64,000 bases of DNA from Avena insularis. Its lineage: Eukaryota > Streptophyta > Magnoliopsida > Poales > Poaceae. The notes below the pieces were generated by a model. That model worked only from the letters and a program-made list of their open reading frames with translations. It had not been told where the DNA came from and did no database searches. The stretch is from positions 335,845,211 to 335,909,210 of the forward strand of contig CM042696.1 in the NCBI GenBank assembly GCA_023614405.1, written 5' to 3'. A program made the position numbers and the translations under genes. Shown here piece after piece: positions 22,564-35,000 of the stretch (position 1 is the first letter of the stretch; every line of letters starts with the position of its first letter).

Positions 22564-23877
22564 CATGCGCCTCTCTGGGTGGCGTGGGCGATCTCTCCTT
22601 ATCGGCGGCCACCTTCTTCTGGTTAATTATGTCCTTACTTCCATGCTTACCCATGCCATGAGCACTGGCCTTCTCCCTGCCCGGGTCATTGATGCCATTG
22701 ACAAGCATCACCGGGCCTTCTTTTGGACTGGCGAGGAAACATGTACCGGAGGGTAGTGTAAAGTGACCTAGCAAGATGTCTATACCACCAAGAACAATGG
22801 AGGGCTGGGTATCCTATCCCTCCCGTCTGAAAATTCTGCTCTCCACTCTAAATTCCTCTCCAAACTTCACTCAAACTCTTCCACTCCTTGGGCCTGTTGG
22901 TTCTTCTACCAATATGGCTGGTCCCCGAGTAAGGATCTGGGAGATGAGCACCCTCTTGCCACTTCCGTTTGGAAAGATATGAGGGTTGGGCTCCCCTCCT
23001 TCTAGTCCCTCACCTTTGTCCGGGTTGGAAATGGGGGCTCCACTGCCTTCTGGTTGGACTCTTGGCTTGACTCCATCACGCTCAGGGACCATTTCCCCAC
23101 CCTTTTCTCTCACTCTACTAAACCTAATGCTAGTGTTGCTGACACCTTTCACCTCGGCCTTACTGGACACCTCACCCCTTGCTTGTCCTTTACCGCCACC
23201 TTGGATCTTACCTCCCTTGACAGTGATTTGGCAACTTTCTCTCTCCGAGACGATGCAACTGATGAACATAATTGTACCGCCACTAATCGCAGCCTTTCGA
23301 GCAAAACTTTCTATGTCAATTCTTTCAGGCTCCTGCAAAAGGATGAACGAGCAGCAAAGGCATGGGAAAGTGCTGCCGCGCTCAAGTGCTAAATTTTTGT
23401 TTGGCTCGCCTGGCATCATTGCTTGCCTACAAATGAATGCCGATTTAGGCATCGGTTGATGGATATTGCTACTTGTCTATCCTGTGACATGGATGAAGAT
23501 ACTGATCAACTTCTAGGAGGCTATCACCATGCCCGGGAAGTTTGGAGCTTCTTCGTACCGGACCCCCAGATAGTCTTGACTCTGCTCTGTACGCGACCTC
23601 CTTCTCCTTCAAGAAGAGAACAATTATCACGGGTCTAGCCTGGAATATTTGGAAGCGTAGAAACGCCTTGGTCTTCAACGCAGCTGATGAACCTTTGCAG
23701 ATGGTGGTGCGCAGTTGCCTAGAGAACGTTCGATTCTGGGCTAACAGATGTAATGCCTCTATCTCCGCCTCCAAGCTACAAATTTGGTGTAATAGCTATG
23801 AGCCTCCTTGAGCTCCTGGATGTATTGCCTCTGTACCCCGTTCCTCTTCTCCTTGATGTAATAGCTTTGTAAAGGAT
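22564..23877 (+). pseudogene. LINE-2 ORF2, C-terminal part with RT zinc-binding region
   Basis: Continues ORF2 after the solo LTR with MRLSGWRGRSLLIGGHLLLV and HHRAFFWTGEE. Further frames cover NNGGLGILSLPSENSALHSK (about 22795), VGNGGSTAFWLDSWL (about 23026) and a Cys/His region, IFVWLAWHHCLPTNECRFRH to CLSCDMDED (23392-23500). This order is the RT thumb followed by the zinc-binding domain of plant LINEs (zf-RVT type). Stops at about 22756, 23009 and 23390 break it. The coding part ends at 23809, and a short 3' UTR runs to 23877 where gypsy-1 is inserted. The LINE tail may resume at 53960, but no poly(A) is seen there. Confidence 0.78.
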
Positions 23878-24655
23878 TGTTGGGGGGATAACCCCGGGTA
23901 GGGTCAAGTCGGGGTATAATAGCAGTGTTAACCGAGGTACGGCGAGGTCAAAGCAAGTGCTGGCCGAGTTACCTCAGGGCAAGCTGAGTCACGGCTAACC
24001 CAGCCCGGGCGATGTTCACCCAACGTAACCTTGGCCGGCATAAAATGTATGTCGGCATCATCTATATTACTTGTATGCAGGTACCCCAGAGCCGAGCTAG
24101 CCAGGTGCCAGCTGAGTTACTACTTAGCTTACATGAGAAGGAAGGAATCTCCTTGGTCAAAGATTTTCTCCTCCACTGTAGCATGAGCGCACAGGACATA
24201 GAGGAGGACCAGCGGGTACTGGCCGACAAGGGTGGTGTTGCCTATGTCGGTGACACCGCGCCATAGAGGGGCTCAGAGAGGCTTATGCCATGAGTTCGGA
24301 GTGGCTTACGGAAGGAAAAATAGGAGCACCGCTTTGCTATTTTCCGAATATGCCTTCCACGTATGCCCTAACTTGTCACCTGGCCTCCCCTATATAAGGA
24401 GGGCCAGGATCTCCATAGAGGGGGTCAGCCATTTTTACTAAGGAAAACCCTAGAGAGAGAGGTGTGGGCAGTAGAGAGGGTCTTCTTCCTCCTCCCCACG
24501 AACAGCTCAAGGAGCACTTGTAATCCACCATTGATAAGAGAGAATACAAGCATTTGTGTGTGGAATCAGCACACCATCCCTCCCTGGATACCTCTAGCGC
24601 ACTTTGGCCCCATCTTTAGCCTATACATGGCATCTGTCGTGCCACCACCACGATA
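23878..24655 (+). repeat. 5' LTR of gypsy-1
   Basis: 778 bases with a TATA box (TATATAAGGA, 24391-24400) and a leader containing AACCCTAGAGAGAGAGGTGT. It differs from the 3' LTR at many positions, including a 19-base duplication found only in the 3' copy, so the insertion is clearly older than element A. It ends GATA where the 3' copy ends GACA, one change in the terminal CA. Confidence 0.92.
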
Positions 24656-24675
24656 GTTAGCGCCCACCATGGGGC
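24656..24675 (+). promoter_or_regulatory. Primer binding site of gypsy-1
   Basis: GTTAGCGCCCACCATGGGGC directly follows the 5' LTR. It corresponds to the TTGGCGCCCACCGTGGGG-type site of Tat-like elements, and the same kind of site follows the gypsy-3 LTR at 58311. The first gag ATG (24669) overlaps it. Confidence 0.75.
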
Positions 24676-27400
24676 CAATAGCGGCGCTAGCTGGAGTGAA
24701 GATCCGGAAGGGAAACATCATCGCCACCGGGGAACACGTCGTCTCTGGCCTCGTTGAACTCTTTGGAGCTCTAGACTACGACAGTGACAATGCTGGCAGC
24801 TTCGTCAACCGCCCTCCTCCGCGCAACAGCCTCTTCATCAGCCTCGGCACTCACAATATCTATGTGGGCATGGATGAGTCCTACGCTCACCCGCTGCACG
24901 TCATCGAGGTAGGAGAACCACCTCTTAGCGCGGCTCGCGGCTCGTGTATCACTCGCCCCGCTAGCTACGTTGAGGTCAAAATGACAGCACTAGATGCAGG
25001 AACAAGCAAGGACCCGGCAGAGAACCCGGAGACAACCCCAACCAACCTAGGATAAGAGGACCTCCACTAGAGAGGCTAGAGAACATGTTGCAGCAGGCAA
25101 TAGATAGCTTAGCTACTCCCATAGCACCTATAGTAGATCCAACTTTGGCATAGACCGAGCTAGAGGATACCTGGCTGAAGATCTTGGACGAGGCCAAGAA
25201 AGTAGCTGAGTTACAGCAGACACTGAACGTCACTCTGCGTGAATACGCAAAAGCAAATCGGATTAGCCCCACTCGTTTGGACGTAGTAAAAATTAGGGTA
25301 GAAACCTGATCGCTGAGATAGACAAAGAGTATGTGCCTAAGCTAGGGCATTCAACTACCCTTGTGATAGCAGGGCTGGCGAGGTATAGCACCCGGCGAAA
25401 AACCTTAGGGCTGTAGAGGCAGCAGCGTCTGAGTTAGACCAGAGAAGCACATGAGAGGCAATAGGAAAGAGTAAACCACTTAGTGAGGGTAGCAAACAGG
25501 CAGAATGAGGAAATAATCAAGGCAAACCCAGCGGTAGTAGGAATCTCCGGTGTAGTTCATTCGATAGGGGGTAACCCAGCAAAATCCACTGGGGCAGCAT
25601 CATCACCTCATGATGGCCCTAGAATAGAGGAGGTGGTAACCTCGGGAAGAAAGAACAAACAGATAGTCCTGTATGACCCGACAAGGGTAGGGAAACGAAA
25701 GGAAGTGCAAGTTCATGAGGATCATCATAGTGCCAGCCGAGGTGAAGCTGACCGAGGTAACTGCGACCAAGGCAATGACGGTCAGGGAAACGCTAGAAAC
25801 GGCAATGACGGACAACGTAACTCGGTGGGAGCAGGACAAAACTCACCTCGGCAACAACAACAACAACAATATATACCTCGGCAGGAGCGAAGTGCCGGCC
25901 CAACTATGCAGCAGCAATATGTACGTCCGGGTCAAGATAGGTACAATGATGGTTATTCGGCAATGGCTAATGTCGGGTTTGCTAGGCCAGAGCACCATGT
26001 GATAGGATCAAGGCTCGAAAACAAGAACTTGCAGCCAGATGATGCGAGATTGAAGCTCGACCGGATTTATAGGTCGGAGATGATAGAGGGACAAGGTCCT
26101 CCGAGTCGAGCATGCTTTGGACCTTGGATTATGAGAGAGCCGCCTGTGCTGAACTTCCAGTTGTCCAGAGGAACAAAGACGTATGACGACAGCACCAAGC
26201 CGGAGGATTGGCTCATTGACTATGCAACTGATGCGAACATCGCCATGGGCAATCTGAGATGGGATGTGAGATATGTACCCTAGATGTTGGAAGGGCCAGC
26301 AAGAGTCTGGTTGAACAATTTGCCGCCAAGAAGTATTAACTTTTGGATAGACTTTGAGGAGCTGTTTATCAGCAACTTTGCAAGCACATATAAGAGGCTG
26401 AATAGGCCGTAGACTCTAGCAATGTGCAAGGAAAGGCCTAATGAGAATGACCGGGAGTTCTTCACTCGCTGGTGCAATGTGCATAACTCCTATGATGGGG
26501 TAGTTGAGTAACAGGCCATTGCTTGGTCTGTACATGGGTGTAGGTATGCGAGCATGCTATGGCAGAGGCTGCAAAGGGATGTGCCAACTACGTTGGCTGA
26601 GACAATCCAGATTGTTGATTCGTATGTGTTGGGTGATCCAACTCATCCTCGGCTAATGTCGAATGAGTCAAATGAAGAGTACTACAACTGAGATGGAACC
26701 GGGTCATCCCAGCGAACTGACTTCCGAGGTAAAAGGAGAGATGAGCGGCCGGAGTACAAATACAGTTCGCAGCAAGTTGTGGTAGTGGATCGGGATCAGC
26801 CAAATGCCGGTGCGAGCCAGCGTCAGAAAACTAGAAGGCACAGTGGACTCCAAGAAATGATGGCAAAAAAACTTGGACACCAGAGCAGAAGAAATAGTGG
26901 AAAGAGAAGAAGGATAAGCCGAGGTATACATATGAGTCTATGTTGGATCAGCCGTGTAAGTTTCACACGCCAAATCCGAGTAACCCGGCGAATCATACGA
27001 CTCAGCTTTTTTTGAGTGGAAGAGGAAAATAGAGCAAAGTGGCTCGAGGAATGCTTAGGCACCTCGGCATGACGGACCTCGGCACGATGCGCCTCTGCAT
27101 GATGCACCTCGGCAGCAGCAGCTTACTGGGGCGAATGGACAACAATTGATGCTGTCACCACCTCCGCCAAGGTATGAATATCAATATAGGAGAGATACAA
27201 TGCATCAGGTAGACAATCAGCAACAACAGAACCAAAGGTATCCTGACAATAACGGAAGAAATGAATACAAAGAGCATCACTAGAGTTATTGTGTGTTCAC
27301 CACAGAGGAAATTGATAGAAAGAGTTTGGAACACCGACATATGGAGGTAAATGCGGTTATGCCTGCAGTGATGAGGTATATGCCTTGAGCGGATCAGGAA
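24669..27400 (+). pseudogene. gag: Gypsy-1 gag
   Basis: Gag would form the virus-like particle. The leader frame from 24669 (128 residues) is a degenerate N-terminal part. A Gln/Asn/Gly-rich linker, with an uninterrupted (CAA)n-like run near 25855, leads to the capsid region. That region spans about 26140-26640: TKPEDWLIDYATDANIAMGN, LEGPARVWLNNLPPRSIN, IDFEELFISNF and VVDSY-type ends, matching the retrotransposon gag domain of gypsy elements. Stops lie at 26281 (TAG), 26411 (TAG), 26509 (TAA) and 26689 (TGA), and there are frameshifts after 26800. A CCHC knuckle is not visible. The 26800-27400 stretch is badly decayed and links to the protease. Confidence 0.78.
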
Positions 27401-27433
27401 ATCACGTGGAGTATCAAGGATCACCCTAGGCTC

Positions 27434-28102
27434 ATGCCGAGTCCTGGATCATACGCACTGGTGCTGGATCCGACATTCATTGGTCCAAATATCAACGTGA
27501 GATTCTCCAAGGTGTTGATCGACAATGGAAGTAGCATCAACATCATATACATGGACACCATGCACAAGTTAGGAATATCGGAGAACATGCTCCAAGCAAT
27601 GAAGACAACTTTCCACGACATTATGCCAGGTATCTCATGTGAGCCCATTGGCAAAGTCCAGTTTGATGTGTTATTTGGCACAAGGGAGAACTGCCGGACT
27701 GAGAATTTGGAATTTGAAGTTGTGAACTTGGAAAGGGCGTATCACACATTACTCGGAAAACCTGCTCTCAACAAGTTTATGGCGAGCACCCACATCAGTT
27801 ACTTGAAAATGAAGATGTCTGGGCCAAATGGAGTGATCACCATAGCTGGGGACTTCAGGCGCTCGATAGAATGTGCTTCGGCCAGGTTAAACTTGGCTGA
27901 GTCACTTGTGATTGCACAAGAGAAAAGAAGATTCCAGGAGGTGGCAGCATTGGCTCAGTCCGCGCAGCTGCATATGCCAGCTCTGAGTAACCCACATGGA
28001 AGTGTCTTGTTTCAAGCAACAAAGGATACCAAGAAAGTTCCCATTGATGATCAGTTCCCGGAGTGCACCGTAACCATTGGTGCTAGGTTAAGCGATAAAT
28101 AG
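27434..28102 (+). pseudogene. pol: Gypsy-1 aspartic protease
   Basis: A 222-residue open frame. The active-site motif is VLIDNGSSINIIY (about 27514-27552). The family has D-[GST]-G-S-S, so Asp is kept but the second residue is Asn, giving DNGSS. Downstream landmarks are FDVLFGTRENCRTENLEFEV and YHTLLGKPALNKFMA (about 27740-27785), the usual C-terminal part of Tat-type proteases. The enzyme would cut the Gag-Pol polyprotein. The frame is opened by MPSPGSYALVLDPTFIGP, the standard lead-in, also seen in gypsy-3 at 60650. A TAG at 28100 ends it just before RT. Confidence 0.82.
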
Positions 28103-28105
28103 GAA

Positions 28106-28900
28106 AGCGAGCTTGTCCACTTCCTCTATGAGAATCGGGACATCTTTGCTTGGTCCACACATGATCTGCAAGGTGTACCAAGGGAGTTGGCCGAGCACTC
28201 TTTACATGTGAGACCTAGAGATAAGCCGGTGAACCAACCTCTCCGCCGCTTTGCCGAAGACAGGAGAAAGGTGATTGGTGATGAAATATCCTGGCTCCTT
28301 GCAGCCAGGTTTATCATGGAAGTGCTCTATCCGGATTGGCTATCTAATCTGGTGCTTGTGGAAAATAAGAAGGATGATCCGAATGTAGCAGTGGTGTGGC
28401 GTATGTGTATCGATTACACGAACCTGAATAAGGCATGTCCGAAAGATCAATTCCCACTACCGAGGATAGATTAGGTCATGTATTCGACCGCTGGGTGTGA
28501 GTTGTTAACATTTGTAGATGCGTATTCTGGTTTCCACGAAATACCCCTGAACCTAGATGATCAAATAAAGACTGCATTCATTACCCTGTATGGGGCTTAT
28601 TACTATTGCACCATGCCATTTGGCTTACGTAATGCAGGAGCAACATATCAAAGGTGTATGCAGAAATGTTTGCATGATCAGATTGGGAAAAATGTTCAAG
28701 TATATGTAGATGATGTTGTGATAAAAACAAAGGAAAGCAAAATGCTCCTAGATGATATCCAGCAAACATTCGCGAACCTAAGAAGGTTCCGAATGAAGCT
28801 TAACCCGGAGAAATGTACCTTTAGTGTGTCGACTGGGAAGTTACTCGGTTTCCTCATATCCAACCGAGGTATCGAAGCTAACCCACTAAAATCCGAGCTA
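28106..28900 (+). pseudogene. pol: Gypsy-1 reverse transcriptase
   Basis: Reads through LYENRDIFAWSTHDLQGVP (about 28118) and RMCIDYTNLNKACPKDQFPL (about 28400). Then come LTFVDAYSGFHEI (about 28506), YYCTMPFGLRNAGATYQRCM and the catalytic YVDD at 28703-28714. It ends in the connection LNPEKCTFSVSTGKLLGFLIS. All are gypsy RT landmarks in order. A TAG at 28472 replaces the Gln expected in RIDQ, and a one-base frameshift near 28885 moves the frame before RNase H. The catalytic aspartates are kept. Confidence 0.9.
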
Positions 28901-29490
28901 TAGAAAGAATGGAACTGCCGAAGTGTCTTAACGATGTGCAGAAGTTCACTGGTTGTCTGGCATCTTTTACTCGGTTTGTATGTCGGCTGGGAGAGAGGGA
29001 ATTGCCCCTCTATCAGCTAATGAAAAAGGCAGATAAGTTCGTCTGGACGCCACAAGCTGATAGCGCATTTCTTAAACTCAAAAAGATGTTAGCCTCTGCA
29101 CCAGTGTTAGCTTCACCACTATCCAAAGAGCCGATGTTTCTCTATATAGCAGCGACCAACCGAGTCGTAAGTGCCGTGGTTGTGGTGGAGCATGATGAGG
29201 AAGGTAAGTCGGTACAGAGGATAGTATATTACCTAAGCGAGGTATTGTCCACTTCGAAGCAGAACTATCGTCACTATCAGAAGATGGCGTATGGTGTGTA
29301 CATAGCAACCAAGAATCTCAAGTATTACTTTGAGGAACACCCCATAAAAGTGATATGTGAAGCGCCCATATCCGAGATAATGAGTAACAAAGATGCAAGT
29401 GGCCGGATTGCAAAATGGGAAATTGAGTTAGCCCCTTATGCACCACAATTTGATAGAAGGGATGCCATCAAGTCTCAAGAAGTGGCTATT
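28901..29490 (+). pseudogene. pol: Gypsy-1 RNase H, first (retroviral-type) domain
   Basis: Starts with the RT-RNase H tether (CLNDVQKFTGCLASFTRFV). It then has SPLSKEPMFLYIAATNRVVS, where the family has a D/S rather than the catalytic Asp (LYIAAT), and VYYLSEVL-type and KNLKYYFEEHPI segments. In Tat elements this first domain is already degenerate and a second RNase H follows. The frame breaks near 29470 (frameshift) before the second domain. Confidence 0.78.
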
Positions 29491-29495
29491 TTTTC

Positions 29496-29972
29496 GTGGA
29501 TTGGGCCGAGATGCAGTATGAACCACCTTTGCTGGACTCAAATTACTGGAGGATGCACTTTGATGGATCAAAGCTGAAGGAAGGATTAGGGGCCAGGGTA
29601 GTACTTACCTCGCCCAAGAAAGATCAACTGTGTTATGTGCTTCAGATCCATTTTCGAGCATCAAATAATGTGGCCGGGTATGAAACGCTCGTGCACGGAC
29701 TAAAGGTGGCAAAGGAAGTTGGAATAGGTCGGATACAGTGCTTCGGTGATTCGGATCTAGTGGTACGGCAAGTGTCTAGTCATTGGGATGCGTTGGATGC
29801 AAACATGGCCCTATATAGATTTCACGTCCAAAATATATGTGGGTACTCTGAGGGATGCGAATTCCATCATGTACCTCGGGTGAGAATGAAGCAGCCGACA
29901 TACTATCTAAGCTAGGCTCATCTCGGCAGGCCATCCCGCCAGGAGTTGCTTTGGAACATTTGAGAAAACCAT
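29496..29972 (+). pseudogene. pol: Gypsy-1 second RNase H (archaeal-like, aRNH)
   Basis: A second RNase H fold directly follows the first: MHFDGSKLKEGLGARVVLTS (first Asp present), ASNNVAGYETLVHGLKVAKE and QCFGDSDLVVRQVSSHW (Asp present). Across a one-base frameshift at about 29880 come ENEAADILSKLG (last Asp present) and a stop at 29971. The second catalytic Glu, in the family motif N.AEYEAL, is Gly here (AGYETL), so the domain would be inactive even with the frame repaired. A dual RNase H is a known feature of the Tat lineage and supports that assignment. Confidence 0.78.
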
Positions 29973-30163
29973 AAATTTCCCCTTTACCAGACTCCGAATC
30001 AATCTAGGTCCTAGCAAACCATGGATTAGAAGCTACCCCTATGGGCATTGACTAGGGAAATACGTCAGCAAACCCGGGGACTGTCTCAGCAAACCCGAGG
30101 ACTGCCTCGTAGAACCCGGGGAATGTTCAGCTTGATCCGGCAGCGGTTATGTAGGTTGACACA

Positions 30164-31410
30164 ATGGAGGTGGACGAAGTACTTTTCCCAGTTTGCTCTA
30201 TACCTGCATGGGCACAGCCAATTTTTGAGTTCTTGAAATATGGAACTTTGCCAAGTGATGAGATACTTTTAAGGAAAGTTAAGAGGAGAGCAAAGGCATA
30301 CACCGTTATCAATGTCGAATTATACAAGAGAAGTGTCACACGTGTTCTGCATCGGTGGGTTGACCCGGAAGAAGGGCTTGACATCCTCCGAGATATACAT
30401 CAGGGAGAATGTGGGCATCACGCCTCGTCCAGAGCCCTAGTGGCAAAAGCTTTTCAGCATGGATTTTAATAGCCAAGTGCCTTGGAGCAAACCGAGGAAC
30501 TAGTAAGGAAATGTAATGGTTGTCAGAGGTACACCACCAAGACACACATGCCAATGTCGAAACTAAAGACTATACCTATCACTTGGCCATTTGCTGTGTG
30601 GTGCTTGGATATGGTTGGACCATTCAAGCTAGCTAAGGGGAACATGGCTCACATCTTAGTCATGGTGGACAAGTTTACCAAATGGATTAAAGTGAAGCCA
30701 ATAAGAAAATGTGATGGAGCTATGACCGTGACATTCCTCAAAGATATTATTCTGAGATACAGCTATCCTCATAGTATCATAACAGACAATGGCACCAATT
30801 TTTCCGAAGGATCATTTGCAAGGTTCTGCCGAGATAAGAAGATCCGACTAGATGTTGCATCAGTAGCCCACCCCGCATCTAACGGACAAGTGGAAAGATC
30901 CAATAGACTAGTCCTGTTCGGGATAAAACCCCGGCTCATTGAGCCTCTGCAAAGATCAGTGGGGTGAAGGATAGAGGAACTACCGGCGGTATTGTGGAGT
31001 TTAAGAAAAACTCTGAATCGATCAACGGGCTATACGCCATTCTTTTTGGTATATGGGTCAGAAGCTGTATTACCAGCCGACATAGAGCATGACTCTCCTA
31101 AGGTCACCCAATACACAGAAGCCGAAGTGCAAGAAGCCCGGCAAAATGATGTTGATCTGCTGGAAGAAGTGATAGAATTGGCATTGTCCAGATCCTCCAT
31201 TTATCAGCAAAAGCTCTAACGCTACCATAGCCAGAAAGTCAACCCTCGAGTCTTCCGGGGAGGAGATCTGGTACTTCGGCTGGTGTAGTGCACTGTCGGC
31301 ATGCATAAGCTATCCCCTCCATGGGAAGGGACATTCACTAAAAGCAAAGCAATGCACAATGATGCCTATTACCTCATTGATGCACAACCATAGGAGAAGA
31401 ACAAGGCGGA
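30164..31410 (+). pseudogene. pol: Gypsy-1 integrase
   Basis: Would insert the DNA copy. The zinc-binding HHCC part is seen as DIHQGECGHHASSRALVAKA followed, after a TAA at 30467, by CNGCQRY (about 30512). The catalytic core keeps D, D and E: WCLDMVGPF (Asp at 30608), IITDNGTNF (Asp at 30785) and SNGQVERSN (Glu at 30893). Later landmarks are [20 protein letters not shown] (about 31029) and a C-terminal GDLVLR region (about 31262). Stops at 30965 and 31217 and a short deletion near 30910-30960 break it. The first ATG at 30164 is internal to the polyprotein. Confidence 0.85.
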
Positions 31411-32058
31411 CAGGTCCGGCGAGGAATCCAAGCGACCATAAAATGTAGCCCTACTTTGCCCATTTTACACTTAGCCAAAATAGTATGTATCTTGAACTCT
31501 CATATGTCGGTAATGAGCTTATCAATGAAACTTCAGCACCCCGAGCAGAAACTCGGGGCTTCCTTAATAATAATTGTCATTTTCTGTACTTAGGTTTTAA
31601 TATGTCATCTGGCTTAAATTACTTACACCTTAGCCGGATTAGTAATGTGTAGGTACCAAAAGCTAACTATTCGACTTGCTGTTGTCCAACAAGAATTAGC
31701 TTCATGGCAAGCAAGAGAACAAGTTTGGAATTGCTAAGCACATGAAAACGACAAAGGAAAGGAATGTAATCGAGCCGACGTTTTTTTTCCGGGCTAACCC
31801 CTATACTTACTTTATTCTTGTTATGTTGAATTATTTTGAGCTAATCCTAAAGTTTCAAGTATTGTTAAGTCATATTTTTGAACCTCGAATTGGTAAGTCA
31901 AACATCAAATCAAATTGGGAGAACAAGAAAATGAAACTCGGGGACTTTGCCCAAGTTAATCCGGCATAAAACTTAGCAGTATCAAAATATCACATTGTGC
32001 ATAATACATCTGCACCCGGCATATCAGGGATTTAACAAATTTCAAAGTGTTTTTTTGC
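31411..32058 (+). other. Spacer between pol and the antisense gene of gypsy-1
   Basis: AT-rich and non-coding. It contains the CCCGAGCAGAAACTCGGGGC inverted repeat (31540-31559), a stem of seven with a six-base loop, which may act in transcript 3' end formation between the two convergent genes. No gene seen. Confidence 0.5.
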
Positions 32059-35000
32059 TCAAGGAGCAGAAGCATCCAAAGTATCTACAACAGGAAGGGG
32101 CAAGTCGGCCTCAGTGGGGGGAACTTTGGTTTCAGCCTCATCGTTCGAGTTAGCTTTGGCTTCCTCAGCATCTTCGGTTTCCTCGGCGTAGTCCGAAACT
32201 TCTTGCTCTTCACCGTCCGAGCCATCTTCGACATACGCATCATCGACGACTTCGAGGAAACTCAGCCCCTCATTCCATTGATGACAATAGGCATACTAAA
32301 TGAGGTCATAGGCGCGAGCTCGGCGTTGGGCGATGCAGTCTAGATCAGTGGTCCATTTGGATCTAGTGCGCATGCAGATGAGAACCTCCAAGTCAAGACC
32401 TTCATACCAGGATAACACGAAGCTCAGGGCTATGTCGACTCCAGCGCGCGCAGTGGATTCCCTCCATAGATCAAGTTGAGTCTCGCACTCCATCAATTTC
32501 GCAATCAATGGGGCATGACCTGTAGGAGTGGGCTCTGCGGGCCAAAGGGCACTGAATACCCGGACGACAGCATCCATGAGGTTCAATCCAAAAGTCTTCA
32601 TAGGTTCTACCCGAGCTACGAGGCTCACCAAGGTATCCTTTATGTCGTAAGGAATTGGCTGTGCAGAAGGAGCAACAGGAGTACCTCTCTTCAGCTGGAA
32701 CTTGTCAATGGCAGTAGCAGCAAGGGAGCTGGTCTCCGCAAAATTGCCTAAAAATAAGACAAATAAGATAAGTCAATAGGAGCACAAGACCCGAAAAAAG
32801 AAATGCCGGCACAAGCAGACAAACTCATGAGAGATGTAGCTATTGATCCGAGTCAACTCCATGAGCCAGGCAACATTCCTCTTCTTGAGATTCTCATACT
32901 CAGTGTTCACCGAATCAAATTTGATGTCGGCATCCTTCAACATGTCTTGGCTCTTCTCAAGAGTGATATTTAGCCTGTCCTTTTCTACGGCGAAGGTTTC
33001 ATCAGCTTTGTCCTACTCAGCCTTCTAGAGATTTTTCAAGCTCTCAATCTCGGCGTTGAGCCAAGTGATCTCATCATCCTTTTTCCGGAGTTGAGCGATC
33101 TCGTCATCCTTCTTCTTTAACTCGACCTGATATTGTCCTAGTTGTTCGAGAAAATGAATCATCATATTAGGAAGAGCCATGCTATCTTGAAGGGACACTG
33201 CAATAATTTTTTTGACCCAACAGAGCCGAGGTATAATTATCTGCTGAGTCTGAAGGAAAAAGGACAAAGGATAAGGAGCGAAGGAGGATTACCTTTCATA
33301 TCAACCAACTGCTTCCTAAGCATCTTGTTTTCAGCTTCTGCTTTGGCTGCGCAATCCGAATCACGAGTTAGTTTGGCAAGCAAAAAGATGAAGAAGTATA
33401 AATGGGGCAATATGAAAGAAAGAATTTTACCTTTCTTCTTTGCCTCAGGCAGCACAACCTTATGCTTTGTGCAAAGATCCTTGTGGGAGTCCAAAAGCCA
33501 CTAGAACTCAATGGTCCGGTGGTTTGTGGTGATCTAAACAGGAAGCTGTTAGATCATGCATTATAAGGAACATTTGAAGTTACTCAAGACCCAGGCCAAG
33601 TGGAACTTAACTCGGCTCTAGGTGAGTGAATATTTGAAGTTACTCAAGACCCGGGCCAAGTGGAACTTACCCCGGCTCTAGGTGAGTGAATATTCGAAGG
33701 TACTCAAGACCCGGGCCAAGTGGAACTTAACCCGACTCTAGGTGAGTGAATATTTGAAACTACTCAAGACCCGGGCCAAGTGGAACTTAACCCGACTCTA
33801 GGTGAGTGAATATTTGAAGCTACTCAAGACCCGGGCCAAGTGGAACTTAACCCGGCTCTAGGTTAGTGAATATTTGAAACTACTCAAGACTCGGGCCAAG
33901 TGGAACTTAAACCGGCTCTAGGTGAGTGAATATTTGAAGTTACTCAAGACCCGGGCCAAGTGGAACTTAACCCGGCTCTAGGTGAGTGGATATTTGAAGT
34001 TATTCAAGATCCGTACCAAGCGGAACTTAACCCGGCTCTCGGTAAGTGGATGTTTGAAATTACTATGGAATCTAGCGCAACTAAACTACTTCGGATTTGA
34101 GCATCCGGCCGAGTAACTCATTACCCCACCAGAGGCTCGAGGACTAGATGATATATCTACAACTACTTGCGCATATGTAAAGGAATGGAGAAAGGATTTA
34201 CCTCCATCATCTTGCTGGCAAGGTCAATAACTTTGGTGGCTGTGTTCATCTGCGTGCCAATCTCGGCAGGACCGAACTTCGACGGATTATCGGAATTGAC
34301 TTTGACATATTCGGCATTGTTCCAGTTATCCGCATACTCGGAGAGTGAGCTGTAGCTCTCCGCACTGAGAGTCCGGGCCACGACCAAGACCTTGGAATGA
34401 GAAGATTTCCGGGTTAGTTGAGATGCGGCTGGGCTGGTGTGCAGAGTGAGCTATTTGTCGGCGGCAGAGCCGGAAGCAACACTGCCTTGTTGCATCATGG
34501 ATGCAAGGGTGCGCTGCCCAGACCCAGCCGTTGGTCCTCTGGGCATGATCTTGGCAGTCTCGGAAGCCTTCTGGCACTTGGATGCATTGGCACCTTTCTT
34601 GGCCTTGGTGCTTGATTTGGACTGCTGCGATGAAGATGTGGTCTGATCTCTGGGCTTGGTCTGAGGCTTCTGCCGAGACTTGTCTTTGGCCGAAGATATT
34701 GGCACGGAAGATGTAGCCTTCGAGATGAGCTAAGTTTTGTCTTGTCGCCGAGCCTGGGCAGACTCGGATGAGGTAGGAGTTTCTTGCGTAGAAGAACTTG
34801 GAGCTGGAGCTGGAGTTGGTTGAGGCTGAGTTTGGGTCGGTGCCGGAGTCACCAGCACCTTGGTAGAAGTTTTCCCGGTGCCGATGTTGGTGGCACCACC
34901 ATCATATGATTGCGGCTGAGCCAAAGAGGAGCTTGAATGATCTGGCATGGTCACGTCCTTGGAGGCGCCACCACCCTCTGTGCCGAGGTTGCCCTTCTCT

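Noticed and set aside
33571..34065. Regular 60-base periodicity resembling a CRISPR array
   Set aside because: Units are contiguous with no unique spacers, in plant DNA inside a retrotransposon; it is a minisatellite.
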